Assembly (NCBI RefSeq): GCF_017901175.1
Contig: NZ_CP072793.1
Span: 620,001 to 684,000 of the forward strand
DNA: 64,000 bases
Source of the DNA: Thiothrix unzii
GTDB lineage: Bacteria; Pseudomonadota; Gammaproteobacteria; Thiotrichales; Thiotrichaceae
Reading direction: 5' to 3'
In this document: piece by piece, positions 42,277 through 49,706 of the stretch
Position numbering within the stretch: position 1 is the stretch's first letter
Layout of the letters: each line of letters opens with the position of its first letter
Program-made: the position numbers and the translations under genes
Notes under the pieces: generated by a model
What the model was told of the DNA's origin: nothing
Database searches by the model: none
What the model saw: the letters and a program-made list of their open reading frames with translations, nothing else

Positions 42277-42951
42277 TCATGCGCAGTTGATCAGGTTGTT
42301 TAATTCGGTCATGGAGTCTATCACAGCATCAGGCGAATAGTTGCGAATATCTTCGCCATGATTATAGCCGTATGTCATACAAATGATCTTGAAACCCGCC
42401 GCCCGCGCTGCTTTTACGTCAGACTTGGAATCGCCAATCATCACCGCATCTTCCGGCTTCACCCCCAGTTTTTCTGCCGCGTGTAACAATGGCATAGGAT
42501 GTGGTTTCTTTTCAGGCAGCGTGTCACCACTAATAATAATTTCAAAGCGGTCAACAATACCTAAATCAGTCAGCAAGGGCAGGGTGAATTGCTCTGCTTT
42601 ATTGGTGACGCAACCAATCTTCAAACCTTCACAGCTTTGCAGAAAATCCAACCCTTCCACCACGCCATCGTACAAACGGCTGCGCTTTGAGGTGTTTTCC
42701 GCGTACAGTTCCATGAAAATCGGCATGGCACGCGCAAACAAATCTGCATCGGGGTAGCCATCCAGATCGTTGGTCAAGGCGCGTTCGGTCAAACGTTGCA
42801 CACCATTGCCAACCCACTGGCGCACTGCCGCTTCGCCACGTACTGGCATATCCAGTTGCTTCATCATTTCATCGACGCAAAACGTCAGGTCAGGCACGCT
42901 ATCAACCAGCGTCCCATCCACGTCAATCAACACCATTTTTGGTTTGAACAT
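42277..42951 (-). CDS. gph: Phosphoglycolate phosphatase
   Basis: A 224-residue HAD-superfamily phosphatase: motif I DVDGTLVDS (residues 9-17), motif II ISGDT, motif III KKPHP, and motif IV VMIGDSKSDVKAA. It clears 2-phosphoglycolate from DNA repair or, in an autotroph, from the oxygenase reaction of RuBisCO. Placed between rpe and trpE, as in other gammaproteobacteria. Confidence 0.92.
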   Translation of the reverse strand: MFKPKMVLIDVDGTLVDSVPDLTFCVDEMMKQLDMPVRGEAAVRQWVGNGVQRLTERALTNDLDGYPDADLFARAMPIFMELYAENTSKRSRLYDGVVEGLDFLQSCEGLKIGCVTNKAEQFTLPLLTDLGIVDRFEIIISGDTLPEKKPHPMPLLHAAEKLGVKPEDAVMIGDSKSDVKAARAAGFKIICMTYGYNHGEDIRNYSPDAVIDSMTELNNLINCA

Positions 42952-42971
42952 AATCTTGTCACCTAAAACAC

Positions 42972-42999
42972 GTAGAGACGCAAAATCTTGCGTCTCTAC
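42972..42999. repeat. Palindromic element with 12-base arms between rpe and gph
   Basis: GTAGAGACGCAA (42972-42983) and TTGCGTCTCTAC (42988-42999) form a perfect 12-base inverted repeat with a 4-base loop. Palindromes with this GTAGAGACG core are known as dispersed short repeats in cyanobacteria and filamentous bacteria; a single copy is seen here. It would form a stable hairpin in the rpe-gph transcript, possibly affecting read-through or mRNA stability. Confidence 0.6.
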
Positions 43000-43021
43000 C
43001 GGATTGTCGCTTCTGCGTTTA

Positions 43022-43720
43022 TTAGATTTTTGCCGCCGCCAATTCCTTGCGGAATTCAGCCAGAACGGTATTGTAATGGTTCGGGTCAGCTTTATTCGCC
43101 ACGTTGAAAATCGCAGAACCGGCTACGAATGCATCCGCACCCGCTTCCTTGATTTCGCGGATATTGCCTGGTTTGACACCACCGTCAATTTCCAGACGAA
43201 TATCCAGACCGGAATCATCAATCATCTTACGTGCCTGACGCAATTTACCCAGTGTAGCAGGGATGAAGCTCTGACCACCAAAGCCTGGGTTGACCGACAT
43301 CAGCAGGATCATGTCTACCTTGTCCATCACGTATTCCAGAATGGAAAGTGGAGTCGCAGGGTTGAATACCAAGCCCGCTTTGCAACCCTCGTTACGGATC
43401 AATTGCAAGGTGCGGTCAACGTGTTCAGATGCTTCCGGGTGGAAGGTGATGTAAGACGCGCCCGCTTTGGCGAAGTCAGGGATGATGCGGTCAACCGGCT
43501 TAACCATCAAATGCACATCAATCGGTGCAGTCACGCCGTGCTTGCGCAGGGCTTCGCATACCAAGGGGCCAATGGTCAGGTTAGGAACATAATGGTTATC
43601 CATTACGTCGAAATGCACAATGTCTGCACCGGAAGCTAAAACGTTAACCACTTCTTCACCCAGACGGGCAAAGTCAGCAGACAAAATGGATGGTGCGATG
43701 AAATCAGCTTGACGTGCCAT
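43022..43720 (-). CDS. rpe: Ribulose-phosphate 3-epimerase
   Basis: A 232-residue TIM-barrel metal-dependent enzyme that interconverts ribulose-5-phosphate and xylulose-5-phosphate for the pentose phosphate and Calvin cycles. Motifs [54 protein letters not shown] and IDGGV supply the metal and catalytic residues. I start at ATG 43720 with GAGGAG upstream; an earlier frame start adds five residues that are not typical. Confidence 0.95.
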   Translation of the reverse strand: MARQADFIAPSILSADFARLGEEVVNVLASGADIVHFDVMDNHYVPNLTIGPLVCEALRKHGVTAPIDVHLMVKPVDRIIPDFAKAGASYITFHPEASEHVDRTLQLIRNEGCKAGLVFNPATPLSILEYVMDKVDMILLMSVNPGFGGQSFIPATLGKLRQARKMIDDSGLDIRLEIDGGVKPGNIREIKEAGADAFVAGSAIFNVANKADPNHYNTVLAEFRKELAAAKI

Positions 43721-43747
43721 AACTATTCTCCTCAAAACGTGGCGATC

Positions 43748-43772
43748 AAAAAGGCAAAAGTGCCGCCACTTT
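43748..43772 (-). terminator. Intrinsic terminator after the beta-barrel gene cluster
   Basis: On the minus strand AAAGTG and CACTTT form a stem with a GCGG loop, followed by TGCCTTTTT. It separates the outer-membrane barrel genes from rpe. Its U-tract ends only 27 bases before the rpe ATG, leaving little room for a separate rpe promoter. Confidence 0.6.
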
Positions 43773-43816
43773 ACCGGAAAGACCGCGCTAATGCAGCCAG
43801 TCCGGTAGAGATAGGT

Positions 43817-44422
43817 TTACAGAGTCGAGTACATTAAACCCACCGAGTACAAATCAGCATCGGTTTCATAGGCGGAGTCCGAGCCGACATTAAACATGTG
43901 TTCCCACTCACCCCGTAGGTGCAAATTGTCATTTAAGCGGTATTGCGCTCCTCCACCCAGCAATGGGCTAGTGCCGTCTGCTTTACTGGCGGTTGTCGTG
44001 CCTGCACTGGTTTGTGTGGTTTCACGATCCCACATCACAACCCCGGCTTTACCGAAAGCTTCAATTTCAGGCGTGACAGGCACATAACCAACCCCGCTAA
44101 GGCTAATACCGCTCAAAGCGTTACTCATACTGGCGGCACTGCCACCACTCGTGCCGCTTTTACTGGTTTTACCGAGTTGGTTGTAAGCGACTTCTGCACC
44201 GAACATAGGGTCGAAACGCGCACCCCCGAAAAGCTTCCAAGCACCATCCGCATCGTCACAAGCACCATTGAAAAAAGGGTCATTGCAGGTGTCACCCTGT
44301 TGCCCTGTTCCTATACTTGCCCCTGCGTACAGTTTGGTTCCGCTCATAAAGTCGCCTGTGGGTGCGGCATTTTCCGCGCAGGCACTGCTGGCAAGCAGCA
44401 GCAATAGCCATGCTTTTTTCAT
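43817..44422 (-). CDS. Outer-membrane beta-barrel protein, tandem paralogue 1
   Basis: A 201-residue OmpA-like eight-strand barrel: signal peptide (cleavage after ACAENA), GASIGTGQQGD, a cysteine pair (DTCN...GACDD), AWKLFGGARFDP, and a C-terminal strand DLYSVGLMYSTL. It shares the layout of the next two genes: short first loop with two cysteines, WK-x-FGG strand, a variable second extracellular loop, then LRGEWEH and an alternating-hydrophobic last strand. It is probably a small porin or surface barrel; no ligand can be told. Confidence 0.78.
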   Translation of the reverse strand: MKKAWLLLLLASSACAENAAPTGDFMSGTKLYAGASIGTGQQGDTCNDPFFNGACDDADGAWKLFGGARFDPMFGAEVAYNQLGKTSKSGTSGGSAASMSNALSGISLSGVGYVPVTPEIEAFGKAGVVMWDRETTQTSAGTTTASKADGTSPLLGGGAQYRLNDNLHLRGEWEHMFNVGSDSAYETDADLYSVGLMYSTL

Positions 44423-44445
44423 GGAGTTGCTCCGTGCAATGCCGT

Positions 44446-45153
44446 TTAATAGGTGGAAAATACCGCGCCAACACTCAGCAAACTGGGGTCGGTTTTGTTG
44501 GAATCTTTACCGATACCGAAGCCGCGTTCGTATTCACCGCGCACGGCTAAGTTATCGGTCATCTGATACTGTGCCCCTACACCGAGCAAACCGCCGAAAC
44601 CGCTGTCGGATGTGCTGGTCGAAATATTGCGTTCATCCAAAGGATCAACGACACCAGCATCAATAACTGTTTGTTGGCGAGTATTTTTTTGACTCCAGCG
44701 CATTACCCCTGCTTTAGCTAAAATTTCAGTTTTTGGAGCAACTGGCATGAAAGCAACACCCGCAGCGTAAACTCCGCTGAGTTCACTGTTGGAAGTAATA
44801 TCGCCTTGATCTTCACTAAGCCCCATTCGTACATTCATTAAATCGCCAGTTGCACTACTTTCGCCGAAATTGATGTAGCCACCTTCGACCCCAAGGCTAG
44901 GCAATGCACCGGGTTCGGTATTGGGTTTAAGGCGTGCGCCCCCGAAAATTTTGTAGCCCTTATCAGAATCTTCGCAACCCGTGGGATTGGCAATGCTCCC
45001 GCACGCCCCATCTTGCGAAGTCGTGCCAACGCTGCCACCGCCGTAAAAGTCCATATTGGATGGAACGCCGAAACCTTCCATGCCGCCGCCCGCTTCAGCG
45101 GTGTTTGCCAATAGCATAAGTCCTGCTAATGCGTAGGAAAAGTGTGTTTTCAT
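44446..45153 (-). CDS. Outer-membrane beta-barrel protein, tandem paralogue 2
   Basis: A 235-residue barrel protein with a signal peptide (cleavage after NTAEA), GGSVGTTSQDG, cysteines in DGACGS and TGCEDSD, YKIFGGARLKP, and the ending SLLSVGAVFSTY. It is the longest of three tandem copies, with an enlarged fourth-strand loop. AVRGEYERGFGI corresponds to the LRGEWEH of paralogue 1. Only 23 bases separate it from paralogue 1. Confidence 0.78.
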   Translation of the reverse strand: MKTHFSYALAGLMLLANTAEAGGGMEGFGVPSNMDFYGGGSVGTTSQDGACGSIANPTGCEDSDKGYKIFGGARLKPNTEPGALPSLGVEGGYINFGESSATGDLMNVRMGLSEDQGDITSNSELSGVYAAGVAFMPVAPKTEILAKAGVMRWSQKNTRQQTVIDAGVVDPLDERNISTSTSDSGFGGLLGVGAQYQMTDNLAVRGEYERGFGIGKDSNKTDPSLLSVGAVFSTY

Positions 45154-45189
45154 TCAAGCCCCCAAATCAACCCTGTTAGCCGGGTTTCA

Positions 45190-45798
45190 CTATAACGAAG
45201 AAAAAGTTACCCCCACACTGAGCAAATCAACATCGCCCTTATGTGTTGAACTGCCAATGTCTTTGAAACGTTCCCACTCGGCACGCACGCCCATATTGTC
45301 GCCGAGATCGTAATTCGCGCCCGCACCAACCAGCATATCGTTACCGCTGCTTTTGCTGGAACCGGTGCTGTCGGTGTAAGTGTTGCTCCAGCGTGCCAGC
45401 CCCGCTTTGCCGAATAATTCGACTTGCTCATTCACGGAGTAGGTCATTAATCCCGTAGCAGTGACGGCAGTAGATTTTTGTGAAACCGCACCGTTGGTAT
45501 CTTGGCCTTGCTGTTCGCCAAGGTTGGCATAACCCATTTCAAACAATACGCTGTCATTGACGCGGATGCCGGAATACAGCTTCCAGCTTTTGCCATCCGC
45601 ATCGCAGTTGCCGAGAGTGGTGCAAAAACCGTCTGAATTGCTAGTTCCGATACTGCCACCGATGTAGTTATCCGGTTTTGCGGTACTGCTTGGTGCGATA
45701 GGTGAAAAGGCTTGGGAATTGCCTGCTGCGATTGCGGCGTGGCCCGAGCATAAGCCTGCGATGAGGATGCCGGACACCATAATATTGATCGTTTTCAT
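45190..45798 (-). CDS. Outer-membrane beta-barrel protein, tandem paralogue 3
   Basis: A 202-residue barrel protein, the first transcribed of the three: signal peptide (cleavage near AAIAAGN), GGSIGTSNSDG, cysteines in DGFCTT and GNCDAD, SWKLYSGIRVND, and the ending DLLSVGVTFSSL. The three genes share the same strand, 36- and 23-base gaps and conserved strands with divergent loops, which points to tandem duplication and diversification of surface loops. Confidence 0.78.
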   Translation of the reverse strand: MKTINIMVSGILIAGLCSGHAAIAAGNSQAFSPIAPSSTAKPDNYIGGSIGTSNSDGFCTTLGNCDADGKSWKLYSGIRVNDSVLFEMGYANLGEQQGQDTNGAVSQKSTAVTATGLMTYSVNEQVELFGKAGLARWSNTYTDSTGSSKSSGNDMLVGAGANYDLGDNMGVRAEWERFKDIGSSTHKGDVDLLSVGVTFSSL

Positions 45799-45941
45799 AA
45801 AGCCCCTTGCTTGTTATTTATTGTAATGTGGGTCTATCAGTTGAGGTTTATGATATAGATATAGCTTATGGGAGTAAACGTATTGGAAGGGTTTGCGGGA
45901 AGCATCCGACAAGCGGTGAAGGTAATCACGAGCGCAATAAC

Positions 45942-45966
45942 CACCTTCCCCGTTGCAGGGAAGGTG
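45942..45966. terminator. Hairpin after bamD
   Basis: CACCTTCCC (45942-45950) and GGGAAGGTG (45958-45966) form a perfect 9-base stem with a 7-base loop, 24 bases past the bamD stop and 140 bases before the barrel cluster. There is no U-tract, so it may be a Rho-independent-like pause or mRNA-stabilising hairpin. Confidence 0.4.
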
Positions 45967-45990
45967 ATGCATCAGGTACGGCGTTAAGAC

Positions 45991-46803
45991 TTACTTGAGC
46001 TTTAACGCGGCGGCACGTTGTGGGAAGTTGGCTTCCAACACGCGCAAGCTATCAGCCGCTAAATCCGGCTTGCCTAACTTATGAGCTGCTTTTACCTTGA
46101 TTTCCAGTGCGTCGACTACGCCCGGTGAACCTTGGTAATGTTTAATCGCGTATTCTGCACGGTTAAACGCAGCCAGCCACGCGCCCCGCATCATGTAGTA
46201 ATTGGCTACATTGACTTCCGCAGCGGCAAGGCTATTACGCAAATGTTGGATACGGTCACGTGCATCCGGTGCGTATTTGCTGTCGGGGTAGCGCGTTAAC
46301 AGGTGCGAAAAGTCTTGGAAGGACTCTTTTTGGCGCACGGTATCCAAATCCGCAATGCTACGCGGGAATACCTTGTCTACAATGCTGCTGCCACGATTGA
46401 AATTGACCAGACCACGTAAATACAGCGCGTAATCGGCATCCTTACTACTCGGATTCATCCGCAAAAAGCGGTCGATTTCATCGAGTGCGGAATCCGATTC
46501 GTCGTATTTGTAATAGGCGTAAGCTTTTTCCAACTGTGCTTGTTGGGCAAAGCGACCGAGCGGGTAACGCGCTTCTAGGGCTTCGTAGAGCGTGATGGCG
46601 CGTTCATAATCGCCGCCATTCAGTGCTTCTTTCGCCGTCCCGTAAATCTTATTAGCAGACCAACCCTCAGTGGGGTCTTTTTCAGTCTGCGAAAAGACGG
46701 AAGTGGCTTGTGAGAACACCGAGCAACCGCTGAAGCTACCCGTCACAGCCAATATACCTGCCAGATAGAGTCCAGCTTTGGATCTTTTTGTGCTTATCGA
46801 CAT
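45991..46803 (-). CDS. bamD: Outer-membrane assembly lipoprotein BamD
   Basis: A 270-residue lipoprotein of the BAM complex that inserts beta-barrels into the outer membrane. Type II signal with lipobox FSGC (C27), followed by five TPR-like repeats (AKEALNGGDYERAITLYEALEARYPLG; KAYAYYKYDESDSALDEIDRFL; and others). Essential in E. coli. It is directly upstream of a set of barrel genes on the same strand, whose products it would help assemble, and divergent from rluD, as in other gammaproteobacteria. Confidence 0.93.
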   Translation of the reverse strand: MSISTKRSKAGLYLAGILAVTGSFSGCSVFSQATSVFSQTEKDPTEGWSANKIYGTAKEALNGGDYERAITLYEALEARYPLGRFAQQAQLEKAYAYYKYDESDSALDEIDRFLRMNPSSKDADYALYLRGLVNFNRGSSIVDKVFPRSIADLDTVRQKESFQDFSHLLTRYPDSKYAPDARDRIQHLRNSLAAAEVNVANYYMMRGAWLAAFNRAEYAIKHYQGSPGVVDALEIKVKAAHKLGKPDLAADSLRVLEANFPQRAAALKLK

Positions 46804-46866
46804 TTGCTTAACAACACATGATGATAGAATGAGTTTTGAAGTATAGCGTATTTAACCGGATTAAGA

Positions 46867-47817
46867 ATGCCCCTAAACCAACAGTTTGTCAGTAAAGTAC
46901 CACCAGAAATGGATGGTCAGCGTCTCGATCAGGTTGTCGCCAGCCTGTATCCCCAGTATTCCCGTAGCCAGCTCCAAAAATGGATCAAAGGTGGTCACGT
47001 GAGCGTTGATGATAAAATCATTAAACCCAAGGAACGCTTAACCGGGGGCGAAGAGATCATAATCAATGCGATACAGGAACCGCAAACAGAATTCGCACCT
47101 GAAGACATTCCCCTCGATATTGTTTATGAAGATGCCGCGTTGATGGTACTCAATAAACCCGTTGGTCTGGTGGTACACCCGGCGGCAGGTAACTGGTCGG
47201 GAACCTTGGTCAATGCGTTATTGCATCACAATCCGCAATTGGAAATGTTGCCGCGTGCGGGAATTGTGCATCGTTTAGACAAAGACACCTCCGGCTTAAT
47301 GGTGGTGGCAAAAACCTTGGAAGCTCACACTTCATTGGTAGCGGCCTTGCAAATCCGTGATGTGAGCCGCGAATACCTCGCGTTAGTACACGGCAATGTG
47401 GTTGCGGGTGCGACGATTGTGGCGAATTTAGGCAGACACCCCCAAGATCGCAAGCGTCAGGCCGTGGTCGAAGGCGGTAAAGAGGCGATTACCCATTATC
47501 GGGTGGAAGAGCGTTTTGCACACCACACCTTATTGAGGGTTTCGTTGGAAACTGGGCGTACCCATCAGATTCGGGTGCATTTAAGCTCAAAGCACATGCC
47601 GATTGTGGGTGATCAGGTTTATGGCGGACGACCGCGTGTGCCGCGCGGAGCTACCGAAACCGAACGCTTGGCAGTGCAAAGTTTCCCACGTCAGGCACTG
47701 CACGCCACCCGTTTGGGCTTGAAGCATCCGGTCAGTGGTGAAGCGATGCAGTGGGAAGTGGCGATGCCGGAAGACATGGCAACGCTGTTAACTGTATTGA
47801 GGGATGAGCAGCCATGA
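46867..47817 (+). CDS. rluD: 23S rRNA pseudouridine synthase RluD
   Basis: A 316-residue enzyme that makes pseudouridines 1911, 1915 and 1917 in helix 69 of 23S rRNA. An N-terminal S4 RNA-binding domain (about 17-75; RLDQVVASLYPQYSRSQLQKW) is followed by the catalytic domain with Asp in HRLDKDTSGLMVV (about 137-149) and the GRTHQIRVHLSS segment. Divergent from bamD, the usual order. Confidence 0.94.
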   Translation: MPLNQQFVSKVPPEMDGQRLDQVVASLYPQYSRSQLQKWIKGGHVSVDDKIIKPKERLTGGEEIIINAIQEPQTEFAPEDIPLDIVYEDAALMVLNKPVGLVVHPAAGNWSGTLVNALLHHNPQLEMLPRAGIVHRLDKDTSGLMVVAKTLEAHTSLVAALQIRDVSREYLALVHGNVVAGATIVANLGRHPQDRKRQAVVEGGKEAITHYRVEERFAHHTLLRVSLETGRTHQIRVHLSSKHMPIVGDQVYGGRPRVPRGATETERLAVQSFPRQALHATRLGLKHPVSGEAMQWEVAMPEDMATLLTVLRDEQP

Positions 47818-48404
47818 AACCGTTTTCTGATGCTTGCGAAGAAAACAAAGCCCCGATTTTGAGTGTGCTTACGCCGTTATTGCGTGAAGCGTGTGCGGTA
47901 TTGGAGGTGGGTAGCGGTACGGGGCAACACGCGGTGCATTTTGCCGCGCATCTGCCGCATTTGGTGTGGTATACCAGCGATAGGGCGATGCATCATGCGG
48001 GGATTCAAGCTTGGTTGGATGAGGCAGCATTGCCTAATGTGCAACCGCCGTTGCGCTTGGACGTATTGAGTGATCCTTGGCCTGAACTGTTGGTGGATGC
48101 AGTTTTTTCTGCCAATACCCTGCATATTATGTCGTGGGTGGCGGTGCAGGCATTTTTTGCAGGAGTGGGGAAATGTTTGGCGGCGGGTGGTTTGTGCGTG
48201 TTATACGGGCCGTTTAACTATGACGGTGCGTACACCAGTGCCAGCAATGAACGATTTGATCAGTGGTTAAAACAACGCGACCCGTTAAGCGGCATTCGCG
48301 ATGTGGCTGATTTGACGCAACTCGCGCAGCAAGCGAGCATGGTGTTGCTGCACGATATTGAAATGCCTGTTAATAACCGGGTTTTGGTGTGGCAACGTCA
48401 GTGA
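47814..48404 (+). CDS. DUF938 SAM-dependent methyltransferase-like protein
   Basis: A 196-residue cytoplasmic protein of the DUF938 family. The glycine-rich SAM-binding motif VLEVGSGTGQHAVHFA (about 31-46) and a following acidic region are typical of class I methyltransferases; ANTLHIMSW and LYGPFNYDG are family signatures. Substrate unknown. The ATG overlaps the rluD stop (ATGA) and the 3' end overlaps tesA on the other strand by 7 bases. Confidence 0.85.
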   Translation: MKPFSDACEENKAPILSVLTPLLREACAVLEVGSGTGQHAVHFAAHLPHLVWYTSDRAMHHAGIQAWLDEAALPNVQPPLRLDVLSDPWPELLVDAVFSANTLHIMSWVAVQAFFAGVGKCLAAGGLCVLYGPFNYDGAYTSASNERFDQWLKQRDPLSGIRDVADLTQLAQQASMVLLHDIEMPVNNRVLVWQRQ

Positions 48405-49018
48405 GCGGGCAGTACCGTTTCCAACACCTTCCAGACGTTTTCCAGCACTTTAGGTTGCGCATCTGCGGTGGGATGTAAGCCGTCGGCTTGCATTAAATCC
48501 CAGTTATCCGCTACGCCGTCGAGCAAAAAAGGCACGAGCGGCGCGTTGTATTGCGTGGCGAGATCGGTGTAAATGGCGGCGAATTTTTCGGTAAAAGTGC
48601 TGCCGTAATTGGGCGGCAATTGGATGCCGAGCAAAATCACTTTGGCATTCGCGGCTTGCGCGAGTTTAAGCATGGCTTCCAGATTGCTGCGCATGGTGGG
48701 TAAGTCGATGCCACGTAAGCCGTCATTCGCGCCGAGTTCCAGCAGCAAGTAGGCGGGTTGGTGGGTTTTGAGTGCCTCCGGTAAACGTGTCAGGCCACCG
48801 GCTGAGGTTTCCCCGCTGATACTGCCATTAACTACGCGGTAGTTATCACTGAGTTTTTCTTGCAATAAATTGACCCAGCCCTTGTCGACAGGAATGCCAT
48901 ACGCGGCACTCAAGCTGTCGCCCCACACCAGTACGGTCGGCGCGTCAGCCGCCATAACCACAGTCGCAGACGGTAAAAAGCCGCTTAACGCAAAGATCAG
49001 GTAAAGTACACGCAACAT
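48398..49018 (-). CDS. tesA: Periplasmic arylesterase/thioesterase TesA
   Basis: A 206-residue SGNH/GDSL hydrolase with a signal peptide (cleavage near VMAADAP). Catalytic Ser in WGDSLSAAYG, oxyanion residues in SISGETSAG and LGANDGLRG, and His/Asp in ADGLHPTADAQ are all visible. TesA hydrolyses acyl thioesters and esters in the periplasm. It is divergent from the ybbA-ybbP transporter, a widely conserved arrangement. Confidence 0.93.
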   Translation of the reverse strand: MLRVLYLIFALSGFLPSATVVMAADAPTVLVWGDSLSAAYGIPVDKGWVNLLQEKLSDNYRVVNGSISGETSAGGLTRLPEALKTHQPAYLLLELGANDGLRGIDLPTMRSNLEAMLKLAQAANAKVILLGIQLPPNYGSTFTEKFAAIYTDLATQYNAPLVPFLLDGVADNWDLMQADGLHPTADAQPKVLENVWKVLETVLPAH

Positions 49019-49037
49019 CTAGCGGATTCCTTAGTAA

Positions 49038-49706
49038 ATGAATAACACAGCCATTCAGACCATCAATTTGGTGAAAACTATCCCTCAAGCGGGGCGTGAA
49101 TTGCAAATTCTCCGTGACGTAAGCCTGACGATTGACAGCGGGCAATCGGTGGCGATTACCGGTTTGTCGGGGTCGGGTAAAAGTACCTTGCTGGGTTTGC
49201 TGGCGGGATTGGATTCGCCTACCAGCGGTTCGGTGGTGTTATTTGGGCAAACGTTACACGGTTTGAACGAAGATCAGCGTGCGGCTTTGCGCTTGGGACG
49301 AGTAGGATTTGTGTTTCAGGCGTTTCATTTGCTGGAACATTTGACCGCGCTGGAGAATGTGATGTTGCCGTTGGAATTGGGGACGCAAAGCGGGAAGGAG
49401 CAATTGGCTGTGGAGGCGTTGCAGCAGGTGGGTTTGGGCGAACGTTTGAGTCATTACCCCAACCAGCTTTCGGGGGGCGAACAGCAGCGGGTGGCATTGG
49501 CGCGGGCGTTCGTGACGCGCCCGGAGTTGTTGTTTGCAGATGAGCCGACCGGCAATTTGGATCGGGCTACGGGTAATGAAATCAGTGCGTTGTTATTTGC
49601 CTTGCAGGAAAAATTTCAAACCACACTGGTGCTGGTGACACACGATGAGTCGCTGGCGGCGCGTTGCCAAGTGCATTACCGTTTGGAAGCGGGGCGTTTG
49701 TTATGA
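49038..49706 (+). CDS. ybbA: YbbA-type ABC transporter ATPase (LolD-like)
   Basis: A 222-residue ATP-binding subunit: Walker [17 protein letters not shown] (about 35-50), Q-loop, signature [15 protein letters not shown] (about 142-156), Walker [13 protein letters not shown]. Of the LolD/MacB group, which power lipoprotein or small-molecule extraction from the membrane. Its permease, encoded next, overlaps by 4 bases. Confidence 0.92.
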   Translation: MNNTAIQTINLVKTIPQAGRELQILRDVSLTIDSGQSVAITGLSGSGKSTLLGLLAGLDSPTSGSVVLFGQTLHGLNEDQRAALRLGRVGFVFQAFHLLEHLTALENVMLPLELGTQSGKEQLAVEALQQVGLGERLSHYPNQLSGGEQQRVALARAFVTRPELLFADEPTGNLDRATGNEISALLFALQEKFQTTLVLVTHDESLAARCQVHYRLEAGRLL

